From Rhodospirillales bacterium (GTDB lineage: Bacteria; Pseudomonadota; Alphaproteobacteria; Acetobacterales; Acetobacteraceae), in the NCBI GenBank assembly GCA_017304945.1, contig JAFKLG010000057.1, positions 62,001-126,000 of the forward strand: a stretch of 64,000 nucleotides of DNA. Reading direction: 5' to 3'. Each line of letters begins with the position of its first letter. Position 1 is the first letter of the stretch. A model generated the notes under the pieces. That model did no database searches and was not told the origin of the DNA. It saw nothing but the letters and a program-made list of their open reading frames with translations. Below are positions 16,919 to 26,299 of the stretch, one piece after another. The position numbers and the translations under genes were made by a program.

Positions 16919-17818
16919 TCAGGCCGCCAGCTCGTCGGGCACCGTCGGCCGCCCGTCCGACACCGTGGTGCGCCGCATGTCGCGCACCTGCGCTTCGTCA
17001 TAGAGGCGGGCGCGATGCATGGTGCTGCGATTGTCCCACATCACCAGGTCGCCGACGCGCCAGCGATGCGTGTAGACGAAGGCGCGCTGCGTCGCGTGCT
17101 CCATCAGGTCGAGCAGCAGCATGCGCGCCTCCGGCTCCTCCATGCCGCGGATGCGCCCCGCGTGGGAGGACAGGAACAGCGACTTGCGGCCCGATCCGGG
17201 ATGTGTGCGCACCAGCACCTGCGGCACCGGGGCCATCTTCGCGAGCTCGTCCTCCGACCAGTCGGTGAAGCCGATCTTGGCGCGGGAGAAGAGCTGCGTG
17301 TGCTCCGCGATCAGCCCCTCGAGCTGACGCTGCATTTTCGGCGGCAGCGCGTCCCAGGCGGCGCGCATGTCGGCGAACTCGGTCTCACCGCCCTCGTCCG
17401 GAACCGCACGCGCCGACAGCAGCGAGAACCGCGCCGGAATGCGCTTGAAGCTGCTGTCCGAGTGCCACAGCCGGTTGCCCAGCGCGTTGAGCCGGCGGCG
17501 ATCGTCCTTGGCCAGGACTTCGTTCTTCTCGTTCAGGTTGGAGATGTCGGCCATGTGCAGGTCGAGCCGCGGCGTGAAGTCCTTGCGGTAGGCGCGCACC
17601 GTCGTCTCCAGCTCGCCGAAGTTGCGGCTGAACGCCATCTGCTGCTCATCGGTGATCGCCTGGTCGTGGAAGACCAGCACGGCGTGGCGGTTGATGGCGT
17701 CCTCGATCGCGGCGACGGTGTCCGGGTCGAGCGGCTGGCGCAGGTCGACGCCGCTCACCTCCGCGACGAAAACATCGTGGATCTGCCTGACCTTGACGTC
17801 GGTGACGCTGGTGCTCAC
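16919..17818 (-). CDS. TauD/TfdA family Fe(II)/2-oxoglutarate dioxygenase
   Basis: The 299-residue enzyme is a TauD/TfdA dioxygenase. The metal-binding H-x-D is His119-Ser-Asp121 in LWHSDSSFK, the distal histidine lies in WDNRSTMHRARLYD, and the 2-oxoglutarate-binding arginine in RDMRRTTVSDGRP. VSGVDLRQPLD and AVLVFHDQAITDEQQMAFSRNFG are typical of alkylsulfonatase or 2,4-D/alpha-ketoglutarate-type members, so oxidative cleavage of a small xenobiotic-like substrate is likely but unspecified. GTG at 17818 is preferred because GGAGAG sits just upstream; an ATG at 17911 would extend into the divergent promoter region. It is followed 3 bp later by the MBL lipoprotein gene. Confidence 0.88.
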   Translation of the reverse strand: MSTSVTDVKVRQIHDVFVAEVSGVDLRQPLDPDTVAAIEDAINRHAVLVFHDQAITDEQQMAFSRNFGELETTVRAYRKDFTPRLDLHMADISNLNEKNEVLAKDDRRRLNALGNRLWHSDSSFKRIPARFSLLSARAVPDEGGETEFADMRAAWDALPPKMQRQLEGLIAEHTQLFSRAKIGFTDWSEDELAKMAPVPQVLVRTHPGSGRKSLFLSSHAGRIRGMEEPEARMLLLDLMEHATQRAFVYTHRWRVGDLVMWDNRSTMHRARLYDEAQVRDMRRTTVSDGRPTVPDELAA

Positions 17819-17941
17819 GGCACTCTCTCCTGGTTTCCTCGCCGCCGAGGATAGGAGGCAGCGGCGGCGAAAAGCCAGCCTCGGGCTTGCCTGCTGCGGT
17901 GCAACGGACAATGCTCAGCGCAAGAACGGAGGACCAGGTCG

Positions 17942-19654
17942 ATGCACGACATCGTCATACGCGGCGGCACGATCGTCGACGGAACAGGCAAGGCACGCTT
18001 CAGCGGCGACGTGGCGATCGACGGCGACCGCATCGTGCAGGTCGGCGGCAAGGCCGGCCCGGGCCGGCGAGAGATCGACGCCGTCGGCCAGCTCGTCACG
18101 CCCGGCTGGGTGGACGTGCACACGCATTACGACGGCCAGGCGACCTGGGACCCGGTGCTGGCGCCGTCCTCCTGGCACGGCGTCACCACGATCCTGATGG
18201 GCAATTGCGGCGTCGGCTTTGCCCCCGTGCGCAAGCGCGACCATGACTGCCTGATCGACCTGATGGAGGGCGTGGAGGATATCCCCGGCATCGCGCTGGC
18301 CGAGGGCCTGCGCTGGGACTGGGAAACCTTCCCCGAATATCTGGATGCGCTGGACCGCACGGAGCGCACGATCGACGTCGCGGCGCAGATCCCGCACCAC
18401 CCGCTCCGCGTCTACGTGATGGGGGAGCGTGCCATCCGCCGTGAGGCGGCCACGTCCGACGACATCGAGCAGATGCACCGGTTCACCGCCGAGGCGCTGC
18501 GTGCCGGCGCGTTCGGCTTCACCACCTCCCGCACCGACCAGCACAAGACCACCAGCGGCGACCTGGTGCCCGGCCGCTACGCCGAGGAGCGGGAACTGTC
18601 CGGCATCGGCCGCGCGCTCGGGGACGTCGGTGCCGGCGCGTTCGGCATGCTGAGCGACTTCGACGACGAGCAGGGCGAGTTTGCCTGGATCACCGAGATG
18701 ACCCGGCAGATGGGGCGGCCGTTCTGGTTCCTGCTGACTGACCGGTCCTACGACCCGCAGCGCTGGCGCCGGCTGATGGACGGCGTGCGCCAGGCGCGTG
18801 CGGCGGGCGCCAACGTGGTCGCGCAGGTGGCGGGACGACCGGTGGGCGTGATCCTCGGCCTGACCACCTCGCTCACGCCGTTCGCGGCGCGCCCGAGCTT
18901 CGCGGCGCTGTCGAAGCTGCCGGTGACGGAACGGCTGGAGCGGCTGCGCGACCCGGCACTGCGCGCGAAGATCCTGGCGGAGACGCCCTCCGAGGAGCTG
19001 CTGGCGATCATGCCGCCGCTGCAGCGCCCGATCGCCACGCGCTGGGACCGGCAATACGTGCTGGGCGATCCGCCGGATTACGAGCCGGACGAGAGCCGCA
19101 GCATCGCTGCCATGGCGGCGAAGACGAACCTGACGCCGGAGGAGTTCTGCTACGACTACCTGATCGGCGGCAACGGCGACCGCATGCTGTTCTACCCGGT
19201 CACCAACTACGTGTTCGGCGACCACGGGGTCGTCCACGAGATGATCACCGACAAGGACACGGTTCTCGGGCTCAGCGACGGCGGTGCGCATTGCGGGCTG
19301 ATCTGCGACTCCAGCCTGCCCAGCTACATGCTCACCCACTGGGTGCGCGACCGGCAGCGCGGGCCGCGCATCGGGCTGGAATTTGCGGTCAAGCGGCTGA
19401 CCAGCGAGACGGCGGATTTCTTCGGCTTCCGTGATCGCGGGCGGCTGGCGCCGGGCATGAAGGCGGACGTCAACGTGGTCGATCTCGACGCGCTGCGGCT
19501 GCATCACCCGGAGATGCGCTACGACCTGCCGGCCGGCGGCAAGCGGCTGGTGCAGCGGGTGGACGGCTACACCGCGACCATCGTCTCGGGCGTGCCGATC
19601 TTCGAGCGGGGCGAGGAGACGGGCGCGCGGCCAGGCAAGCTGGTCCGCGCCTGA
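17942..19654 (+). CDS. Amidohydrolase, N-acyl-D-amino-acid deacylase family
   Basis: The 570-residue protein has the D-aminoacylase layout of the amidohydrolase superfamily: [20 protein letters not shown] at the N-terminal beta-sandwich, the metal site [25 protein letters not shown] (the cysteine that coordinates metal in D-aminoacylases), [19 protein letters not shown], and a C-terminal [21 protein letters not shown]. It hydrolyses N-acyl or carbamoyl-type amides; the exact substrate is unknown. The ATG at 17942 follows AGGACCAGGTCG. It is divergent from the TauD-MBL pair across a 123-bp gap and followed 21 bp later by an LLM flavoprotein gene. Confidence 0.88.
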   Translation: MHDIVIRGGTIVDGTGKARFSGDVAIDGDRIVQVGGKAGPGRREIDAVGQLVTPGWVDVHTHYDGQATWDPVLAPSSWHGVTTILMGNCGVGFAPVRKRDHDCLIDLMEGVEDIPGIALAEGLRWDWETFPEYLDALDRTERTIDVAAQIPHHPLRVYVMGERAIRREAATSDDIEQMHRFTAEALRAGAFGFTTSRTDQHKTTSGDLVPGRYAEERELSGIGRALGDVGAGAFGMLSDFDDEQGEFAWITEMTRQMGRPFWFLLTDRSYDPQRWRRLMDGVRQARAAGANVVAQVAGRPVGVILGLTTSLTPFAARPSFAALSKLPVTERLERLRDPALRAKILAETPSEELLAIMPPLQRPIATRWDRQYVLGDPPDYEPDESRSIAAMAAKTNLTPEEFCYDYLIGGNGDRMLFYPVTNYVFGDHGVVHEMITDKDTVLGLSDGGAHCGLICDSSLPSYMLTHWVRDRQRGPRIGLEFAVKRLTSETADFFGFRDRGRLAPGMKADVNVVDLDALRLHHPEMRYDLPAGGKRLVQRVDGYTATIVSGVPIFERGEETGARPGKLVRA

Positions 19655-19675
19655 CCCGGCCGCCGAGGCGCGGAC

Positions 19676-20737
19676 ATGGAGCTCTGGGTCACCGACGTCG
19701 CCTCCCCGCGCCGCAGCGCGCGGGCGGCGCGGCAGGCGGAGGACGCCGGCTGGGACGGGTTCCTGGTGGTCGATTCACAGAACCTGTCCGGCGATCCGTA
19801 CGTCGCCCTCGCCATGGCCGCCACCTCCACCTCCCGCATCGGGCTCGGCACCGGCGTGACCAACTCGGTGACGCGGCATGCCGCGGCGACCGCGACGGCG
19901 ATCACCAGCGTCAACCGCCTGTCCAACGGGCGCGCGGTGCTGGGGATCGGCCGTGGCGATTCGGCGCTGGCGCATCTCGGCCGCGGTCCCGCGCGGCTCA
20001 AGCCGTTCGAGCGCTATTTGCGGCAGTTGCGCGCCTATCTCGCCGGCGAGGCGGTGGCGTTCGAGGACATCGACATCCCCACCCAGGTGGCGCCGCCGCT
20101 GTCGGAGCTGGAACTCGCCGACGCCCCGCCGTCCAGCCGCATCGACTGGATCCGCGGTGGCACGCCGGTGTCGCTCGAGGTCGCGGCGAGCGGGCCCAAG
20201 GTGATCGCGCTCGCGGCGCTGCACGCCGACCGGGTGATGTTCACGTTGGGCGCGGACGTGGAGCGGATCACCTGGGGCATCGGGCTTGCCCGTGCGGCCC
20301 GCGAGGCGGCGGGGCTCGACCCGGACGGGGTCGCCTTCGGTGCCTATGTGAACGCCGCCTGTCACCCGGACCCGGCGGTGGCGCGCGCCGTGGTGCGCGG
20401 CGGGCTGACCACCTACGCCCGGTTCTCGGTGATGCATGGCAAGGCGGCCGGACCGCTCGCCAGTCAGGATGCCGAGGTGCTGCGGACGTTGCGTGACTCA
20501 TACGACATGCGCGCCCACACGCGGGGGGATTCGCGCCAGGCCGGCACCCTGACCGATGCCTTCGTCGACCGCTTCGCGATCGCCGGCCCGGCGGAGCTCT
20601 GCATCGCGCGGCTGCAGGCGCTCGCGGCACTTGGGCTCGACAAGGTCGCGATTTCCGGGGGCATGCGCGGCACCGACCCGGAGCAGGCCGCGACGGCACG
20701 GCGCCTGCTCGAAACGGAGGTGCTGCCGGCGTTCTGA
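19676..20737 (+). CDS. Luciferase-like (LLM class) flavin-dependent oxidoreductase
   Basis: This 353-residue protein is a bacterial luciferase-like monooxygenase or F420/FMN-dependent oxidoreductase. Typical strands include WDGFLVVDSQNLSGDPYVALAMAA, IGLGTGVTNSVTRH, GRAVLGIGRGDSALAHLG and VSLEVAASGPKVIALAA. No cofactor-specific residues are clear, so FMN versus F420 is open. The gene starts 21 bp after the deacylase stop on the same strand, so the pair is probably one operon that breaks down an amide-containing compound; that pathway reading is inference. Confidence 0.87.
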   Translation: MELWVTDVASPRRSARAARQAEDAGWDGFLVVDSQNLSGDPYVALAMAATSTSRIGLGTGVTNSVTRHAAATATAITSVNRLSNGRAVLGIGRGDSALAHLGRGPARLKPFERYLRQLRAYLAGEAVAFEDIDIPTQVAPPLSELELADAPPSSRIDWIRGGTPVSLEVAASGPKVIALAALHADRVMFTLGADVERITWGIGLARAAREAAGLDPDGVAFGAYVNAACHPDPAVARAVVRGGLTTYARFSVMHGKAAGPLASQDAEVLRTLRDSYDMRAHTRGDSRQAGTLTDAFVDRFAIAGPAELCIARLQALAALGLDKVAISGGMRGTDPEQAATARRLLETEVLPAF

Positions 20738-20803
20738 CCTGTCCGGTGTTCCGTTGCAGGTTCTGCTTGTCCTGACCCGACCCGGCGCGGCAGTTTCCGG
20801 CCC

Positions 20804-22321
20804 ATGAGCGCAACCACTCCTTCGCCTGCTGGAACCGCGGCCGGACCGTCCGGTGCACCCATCCCGGCCATTCCCCGGCCCGCGGCGTCACCGCCCGCTC
20901 CGGCGGCGCCCGGAATGCCGGAAACACCCGAACAGGCGCTCGCCCGCGCCCAGGCGGCCGCCCAGGCGAAGCGGTATCACGAGGCGGACGGAATCTGCCG
21001 CGACGTGCTGGCACAGAAGCCGGATCATCCGGCCGCTCTCGCGCTGCAGGGCATCATCGCCGCGTCGCAGAACGACCCCGAGACCGGGGTCGAGCTGCTG
21101 CAGCGCGCCATCAAGCTGCGGCCGGGAAATCCGAGTTGGTATGCGCATCTGAGTTCGCTGTGCCGGCTGACCTATCGCATGGACGAGGCGGTCGCAGCGG
21201 GCAACGAATCCATCCGGCTGGATCCGAACAATCCCGACCACCTGGTGAACCTGTCGCTGATCTACGCCGACGTGGACGACCGGGAGCGCGCGACCGCCTG
21301 CCTGCTGCGTGCGATCGGGCTCAAGCACGAGCATGCGGATGCGCGGCTGGCGCTGGCGCAGAACCTGCTGGCGATGGGCCAGTTCGCCCCGGGCTGGATC
21401 GAATACGAATGGCGCAACATGACCGAGGCGGGAAAGGCGACGCTGCCTGCCATGACCTCGGCGCCCTGGAACGGCATGCCGGTGCCGAACGGGCGGCTGC
21501 TGCTGGTGGGCGACCAGGGCTATGGCGATACGATCCAGTTCGCGCGCTACATCCCGATGGCGGCGGCACTCTGCCAGGAGGTGGTGCTGGGCTGCAGCGC
21601 CGAGATGGGGCCGCTGCTGAGCAAGATGCCGGGCGTGGCGCAGTACCACCATCGCTGGAACGAGATCCCCGGCCACGCCATCAACTGCCGGCTTTCGAGC
21701 CTGCCTTACCTGTTCCAGACCCGGCTCGACACCATCCCGGCCAAGGTGCCCTATCTGTACGCCGACCCGGCACGCGTCGCGCATTGGCGGGAGCGGCTGA
21801 ACGCCACGCTGCCGCCGAAGCTGCCGCGCATCGGCCTCGCCTGGACGGGCCGTCCCACGCATCCGAACGACCGTCGCCGCTCCGTTCCGCTGGAGCAGTT
21901 GTTGCCGTTGGCGGATATCGGGTCGGCCGTGTTCGTCTCCTTGCAGAAGCCGATGCCGGCGCGCGACCTGGCACTGATCCCGCGCTTTCCGGGGATGACG
22001 GATCTGTCCGAGGCGCTGACCGATTTCGGCGAGACCGCTGCGGTGATCGAGAACCTGGACCTGGTGATCACCGTCGACACCTCCATGGGGCACCTGACCG
22101 GGGCGCTGGGCCGGCCGGTCTGGATCATGATTCCGAAGGCGGCGGACTGGCGCTGGCTGCTCGATCGCAGTGACAGCCCCTGGTACCCGACGGCGCGGCT
22201 GTTCCGCCAGCCGGTGCCGGGCGCCTGGGGGCCGGTGCTCGCCGATATCCGCACCGCCCTTTCCGACTGGCTCGGCGCGCGCGCCGCGGGGACGATGCCG
22301 CCGGTGCGGGTGGCCGGCTGA
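20804..22321 (+). CDS. TPR-containing glycosyltransferase (GT9-like C-terminus)
   Basis: The 505-residue protein starts with a Pro/Ala-rich leader (1-42), then about four tetratricopeptide repeats (roughly 45-190; for example ALQGIIAASQNDPETGVELL and NPDHLVNLSLIYADVDD), and ends in a transferase domain with LLLVGDQGYGDTIQFARYIP, PRIGLAWTGRPTHPNDRRRS and LVITVDTSMGHLTGALGRPVW. The last two blocks resemble heptosyltransferase (GT9) nucleotide-sugar sites. Proteins with this layout are frequently called TPR-domain glycosyltransferases and often act in protein or polysaccharide glycosylation. The WY-repeat gene starts 5 bp after its stop, which implies co-transcription. Confidence 0.85.
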   Translation: MSATTPSPAGTAAGPSGAPIPAIPRPAASPPAPAAPGMPETPEQALARAQAAAQAKRYHEADGICRDVLAQKPDHPAALALQGIIAASQNDPETGVELLQRAIKLRPGNPSWYAHLSSLCRLTYRMDEAVAAGNESIRLDPNNPDHLVNLSLIYADVDDRERATACLLRAIGLKHEHADARLALAQNLLAMGQFAPGWIEYEWRNMTEAGKATLPAMTSAPWNGMPVPNGRLLLVGDQGYGDTIQFARYIPMAAALCQEVVLGCSAEMGPLLSKMPGVAQYHHRWNEIPGHAINCRLSSLPYLFQTRLDTIPAKVPYLYADPARVAHWRERLNATLPPKLPRIGLAWTGRPTHPNDRRRSVPLEQLLPLADIGSAVFVSLQKPMPARDLALIPRFPGMTDLSEALTDFGETAAVIENLDLVITVDTSMGHLTGALGRPVWIMIPKAADWRWLLDRSDSPWYPTARLFRQPVPGAWGPVLADIRTALSDWLGARAAGTMPPVRVAG

Positions 22322-22326
22322 GCGAC

Positions 22327-23433
22327 GTGATGTCGGTGGACGCCGAGACGGCCGGCGAGCTGGTGGAGGCCGGGGTGATGGACCCGGTCTGGTATCGCGC
22401 GCGCTATCCGGACGTGGCGCGGTTCGACCTCGACCCGACCATGCACTACCTGCATTACGGGTGGCGCGAAGGCCGCTGGCCCAACCGCTGGTTCGACACG
22501 GCCTGGTATCTCGAGACCAATCCCGAGATCGCCGCCGCCGCGTTGAATCCGTTGCTGCACTATTTCCGCAGTGGGGACCAGGAAGGGCGGCGCCCGCATC
22601 CCGCCTTCGACCCTGCCTGGTACCGACAAGCCTACGAGTTGCCGGCCGAGACGCTGGCGCTGGCGCATTTCCTGACCCTGCGCCACACCGGACGATTCGC
22701 GCCGTCGGCGGAATTGTGGCCCGTGCCGTATCTGCCGGGGCGAACCGTGGCGCCCGGCACCGACCCGTATGCGGCGTATCTGGACGCGACGGCAACGGAG
22801 GGGCAGCCCGTCTTCCCCGACTATGCGCTGGTCCAGCTCTCCGGCCTGCTCGACGTCAACTACTACCTCATCAATGGCAGCGACGTGCATGCCGCCGATG
22901 TCGACCCGTGCAACCATTTCTGCCGGTTCGGCTGGCAGGAGGGGCGGCGCCCGAACATCTATTTCGATCCGCTCTGGTATACGCGCACCAATCCGGACGT
23001 GGCCCGGCTGCGCATCAATCCGTTGGTGCACTACATCGTGGTGGGTGAGGCCGCGGACCGCCGGCCGGTCCCGTATTTCGAGCCGATCTGGTACCGGACG
23101 GCGCATGGTGTGCCGGACGGCGAGCTGGCGCTGGCGCATTTCCTGACCCATCGGCGGCGCCAGCAGGTCAGCCCGAACCACCTGTTCGACGTGCGCTGGT
23201 ACGTGGCGCAGCACACCGAGGACCTGGGCCCCAATCGCGACGCGTTCGCGCACTACCTGCAGGCGGGCACGTTCCGCGACGTCGATCCGTCTCCCGGCTT
23301 CGATGCGGGGGCGTATCGCCGCACCCATCTGGGCCGCCCGAGCCGCGGGTTCCGGCGGGTGATGACGCCGGACGAGCACAATCCGCTGGTGCATGCGCTG
23401 CGCAGCGGGTACCCGGTGCAGGCGGTGACCTGA
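22327..23433 (+). CDS. WY-repeat protein with about eight ~37-residue modules, no catalytic domain
   Basis: The 368-residue protein consists almost wholly of repeats with the consensus FD-x2-WY-x4-PDVA-x6-NPL-x-HY-x3-G-x2-EGR-x-P. Eight can be counted, starting near residues 17, 54, 91, 150, 189, 227, 261 and 298; repeats 2 and 5 are best preserved, 3 and 6 are shorter. Modules of this type are known from N-terminal or linker parts of some large glycosyltransferases, but here no transferase domain follows. No signal peptide or membrane helix is evident. The likely role is a binding or scaffold protein acting with the TPR glycosyltransferase 5 bp upstream; that is inference. GTG at 22327 is directly followed by an ATG at 22330. 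Confidence 0.75.
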   Translation: MMSVDAETAGELVEAGVMDPVWYRARYPDVARFDLDPTMHYLHYGWREGRWPNRWFDTAWYLETNPEIAAAALNPLLHYFRSGDQEGRRPHPAFDPAWYRQAYELPAETLALAHFLTLRHTGRFAPSAELWPVPYLPGRTVAPGTDPYAAYLDATATEGQPVFPDYALVQLSGLLDVNYYLINGSDVHAADVDPCNHFCRFGWQEGRRPNIYFDPLWYTRTNPDVARLRINPLVHYIVVGEAADRRPVPYFEPIWYRTAHGVPDGELALAHFLTHRRRQQVSPNHLFDVRWYVAQHTEDLGPNRDAFAHYLQAGTFRDVDPSPGFDAGAYRRTHLGRPSRGFRRVMTPDEHNPLVHALRSGYPVQAVT

Positions 23434-23506
23434 ACCGCCGCAATCGGCGGAGGGCGGGACGCCACCGGCCGTGCCACATCGCCTGCCTGCATGGGAGGGA
23501 CCAGCG

Positions 23507-24277
23507 ATGTCCGAAAGCCTGCACGCCGAGACGCCGATGCCGGACGAGCTGGGCCATGCCGGCGAGGCGCGGATGCCCGCGGATCGGGCCGCCGCGCGCC
23601 TGCGGGCCGAGGACCTGGCCGACGACATCGCGCGGCAGGGCTATGCGGTGCGGCCCTTGCTCGACACGGCCGCCTGCCATGCGCTGGCCGCGTTGTACGA
23701 GGCGGACGGATTGTTCCGGCGCCGCGTGGTCATGCAGCAGCATGCGTATGGACGCGGCGAATACAAATACTTCGCCGCGCCGCTTCCGCCGGTGATCGCC
23801 GACCTGCGCCGGACGCTCTACCGCTCCCTGGCGCCGATCGCGAATGCCTGGCGCGCGGCGCTGGGGGAGGCGGCGGCGTTCCCGCCGGACCTGGATGCGT
23901 TCCTCGCGCGCTGCCACGCGGCCGGCCAGACCCGGCCCACGCCGTTGCTGCTGCGCTACGGGCCCGGGGACTACAACTGCCTGCATCAGGACCTGTATGG
24001 CGAGCTGGTCTTCCCGCTCCAGGCCGCGGTGCTGCTCAGCGCTCCCGGGACGGATTTCACCGGCGGCGAGTTCGTCATGACCGAACAGCGGCCACGCATG
24101 CAGTCGCGGGCGAGCGTGGTGCCGCTGCAACAGGGCGCGGCGGTTATCTTCCCGGTGCACCATCGGCCGGTGCAGGGCGCGCGGGGCCCCTACCGCGTGA
24201 TCATGCGGCACGGCGTCAGCGAAATCCGTTCCGGCGAGCGGCGCACCCTGGGCCTGATCTTCCACGATGCCGCCTGA
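23507..24277 (+). CDS. 2OG-Fe(II) oxygenase (prolyl-4-hydroxylase-like)
   Basis: This 256-residue protein has the iron motif His160-Gln-Asp162 in YNCLHQDLYGELVFPLQA, a second histidine in VIFPVHHRPVQG, and a 2OG-binding arginine downstream in YRVIMRHGVSE. The sequence fits the prolyl-hydroxylase-like double-stranded beta-helix proteins encoded in many Proteobacteria; the target is unknown. The ATG at 23507 has GGGAGGG upstream. It is 73 bp downstream of the WY-repeat gene on the same strand, so it could modify a product or partner of the TPR-glycosyltransferase/WY-repeat pair. It is followed by the GNAT-Nudix fusion. Confidence 0.82.
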   Translation: MSESLHAETPMPDELGHAGEARMPADRAAARLRAEDLADDIARQGYAVRPLLDTAACHALAALYEADGLFRRRVVMQQHAYGRGEYKYFAAPLPPVIADLRRTLYRSLAPIANAWRAALGEAAAFPPDLDAFLARCHAAGQTRPTPLLLRYGPGDYNCLHQDLYGELVFPLQAAVLLSAPGTDFTGGEFVMTEQRPRMQSRASVVPLQQGAAVIFPVHHRPVQGARGPYRVIMRHGVSEIRSGERRTLGLIFHDAA

Positions 24278-24363
24278 GCGTCGCCATCCCCGATTGCCCT
24301 TCCGGCCGCCCTGCGCCACCTTGCCCGCAGCGCCCGAAAGCGAATCCCGAAGATGTCCTGTCC

Positions 24364-25461
24364 ATGACCCAATCCGCCCAGGCGGAGCCCAAGCCCATCG
24401 CCAAGCCGGTTCGCCGCCGCCGCACCCGCGCGCCGAATCCGGCGACTCCGACCCAGGCCACGCCGGCTCGGGCCACGCCGACCGGGTTCCAGCCGATCGC
24501 CACCGAACGCCTCACGCTGCGTGCGCTGCGGCCGAGCGATGCGCCGGCGCTGCACCGGCTGATCAACGACTGGGAGGTCACCCGCACCCTCGCGGTGGTC
24601 CCCTTCCCGTACAGCCGGGAGGATGCGGACGCCTGGATCGCCTCGGCGCGGCGGGACCTCGACGAGGGCACCGCCTACCACCTCGCGATCACCGGCCATG
24701 AGGGCGAGAAGGAGACGCTGGTCGGCGCCGTCGGCCTTCGCCTCGACCCGGCCGACCGCCTCGGGCGGCTCGGCTACTGGGTCGGGCGGCGCTTCTGGGG
24801 CCATGGGGTGGCCAGCGAGGCCGCCGGCAAGCTGGTGCGCTGGGGCTTCGCCAACCTCACGATCGACCGGATCGAGGCGCAGGTCGCGACCGACAACCCG
24901 GCTTCGGCCGCCGTGCTGCGCCGCATCGGCTTCCGCCAGACCGGGGAGGGGGTCGGCCACTCGGTGGCGCGCGGGGGCAACCACCCGGTCTGGCTCTTCG
25001 AGGCGACGCGCGACGACATCTTCGGCGCGCCGGACGCCCCCGAACCGGCGCTGGAAGGCGCCCTGCCGCTGCTGCTGGTCGCCGCCTGCGCGCTGATCGA
25101 TACCGATGGGCGCGTGCTGCTGGCGCGCCGCCCGGAAGGCAAGAAGATGGCCGGGCTCTGGGAGTTCCCGGGCGGCAAGCTCAACCCGGGCGAGACCCCG
25201 GAAGCCGCGCTGATCCGCGAGCTGAAGGAGGAGCTGGGGATCGACGTCTCCGCCGCGTGCCTCGCGCCCTTCGCCTTCGCCTCGCACGCCTATGACCGGT
25301 TCCACCTGCTGATGCCGCTGTATTTGTGCCGGCGCTGGAAGGGGACGCCGAAGCCGCGGGAGAACCAGACGCTCGCCTGGGTGCGGCCGCAGAAACTCGG
25401 CGAGTACGAGATGCCGCCTGCGGACAAGCCGCTGATTCCGTTGCTGCGGGACTTCCTGTAG
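24364..25461 (+). CDS. Fused GNAT N-acetyltransferase / MutT-type Nudix hydrolase
   Basis: This 365-residue protein has an N-terminal leader rich in Arg, Ala and Thr (1-42), a RimJ/RimL-like GNAT domain (about 43-215: ERLTLRALRPSDAPALHRL, YWVGRRFWGHGVASEAA, DNPASAAVLRRIGFRQTG) and a Nudix domain (about 230-365) with a full Nudix box, GGKLNPGETPEAALIRELKEELG (split here by position). The Nudix half resembles (deoxy)nucleoside-triphosphate pyrophosphohydrolases such as MutT, which remove oxidised dGTP. The fusion is known in related Alphaproteobacteria. The second start choice would leave only the leader, so the ATG at 24364 is kept. It lies 86 bp after the oxygenase gene. Confidence 0.9.
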   Translation: MTQSAQAEPKPIAKPVRRRRTRAPNPATPTQATPARATPTGFQPIATERLTLRALRPSDAPALHRLINDWEVTRTLAVVPFPYSREDADAWIASARRDLDEGTAYHLAITGHEGEKETLVGAVGLRLDPADRLGRLGYWVGRRFWGHGVASEAAGKLVRWGFANLTIDRIEAQVATDNPASAAVLRRIGFRQTGEGVGHSVARGGNHPVWLFEATRDDIFGAPDAPEPALEGALPLLLVAACALIDTDGRVLLARRPEGKKMAGLWEFPGGKLNPGETPEAALIRELKEELGIDVSAACLAPFAFASHAYDRFHLLMPLYLCRRWKGTPKPRENQTLAWVRPQKLGEYEMPPADKPLIPLLRDFL

Positions 25462-25514
25462 CGCCGCCAGCGGTGGCACGCTGCGGCGGAATCGCCCCGA
25501 GGAGAGCCAGCCCG

Positions 25515-26276
25515 ATGACCGCGACCAACCCCACCGCCTGCCTGCTGGTGATCGGCAACGAGGTGCTCTCGGGCCGCACCCAGGATGCGAACATCCGTTT
25601 CCTGGCCACCCGCCTGGGGGAACTCGGCATCCCGATGCGGGAGGTGCGGATCATTCCCGACGTGCCGCAGACCATCATCGACACGGTCAACGAGGTGCGG
25701 GCGAAGTTCACCTACGTGTTCACGACCGGCGGCATCGGGCCGACGCATGACGACATCACCAGCGAATGCGTGGCCGCCGCGTTCGGCGTGCCATGGGAGC
25801 CGCATCCCGAGGCCTGGGCGCGCATGGAGCGCAGCTATCCGCCCGGTGGCTTCAACGCCGCCCGGCAGCGCATGGCGACCATGCCGCGCGGCGCCACGCT
25901 GATCGACAACGCGCTGTCGGTCGCGCCGGGGTTCCAGATCGGCAATGTCTACGTGATGGCCGGTGTGCCACGGGTGATGCAGTCGATGTTCGACTGGCTT
26001 GCGCCCAAGCTGCAGGGCGGCCCGCGGGTGGTCTCTCGCGCGGTGCATGCGATCGGGCTGGCCGAGGGGCTGATCGCCGAGGGCCTCACGGCCGTGCAGG
26101 CCCGTTACCCGGAGCTCGACCTGGGCAGCTACCCGTTCTACCGACCGACCGGCAATGGCGTGTCCATCGTGGCCAAGGGCACCGACGCCGCCAAGGCCGA
26201 GGCCGCGATCGCCGAAGTGACGACGCTGATCGCGGATCTCGACCGGACCCCGGTGCAAGGCGAACCGCCGGAGTGA
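25515..26276 (+). CDS. CinA/MoaB-like molybdopterin-binding domain protein
   Basis: The 253-residue protein is a single MoaB/MogA-type domain of the COG1058 kind: LLVIGNEVLSGRTQDANIRFLATRL, the TGGIGPTHDDITSE loop and APGFQIGNVYVMAGVPRVMQSMFDWL. It lacks the C-terminal nicotinamide-nucleotide amidase domain of full CinA, so it corresponds to the short 'competence/damage-inducible protein A' form. The biochemical role may be ADP-ribose pyrophosphatase-like, as shown for some COG1058 members. The ATG at 25515 has GAGGAGAG upstream. A longer homologue lies at 57469-58740. Its stop codon overlaps a possible GTG start of the next gene. Confidence 0.9.
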   Translation: MTATNPTACLLVIGNEVLSGRTQDANIRFLATRLGELGIPMREVRIIPDVPQTIIDTVNEVRAKFTYVFTTGGIGPTHDDITSECVAAAFGVPWEPHPEAWARMERSYPPGGFNAARQRMATMPRGATLIDNALSVAPGFQIGNVYVMAGVPRVMQSMFDWLAPKLQGGPRVVSRAVHAIGLAEGLIAEGLTAVQARYPELDLGSYPFYRPTGNGVSIVAKGTDAAKAEAAIAEVTTLIADLDRTPVQGEPPE

Positions 26277-26299
26277 GCGAAGCGGCCAGGACGCGCCGG

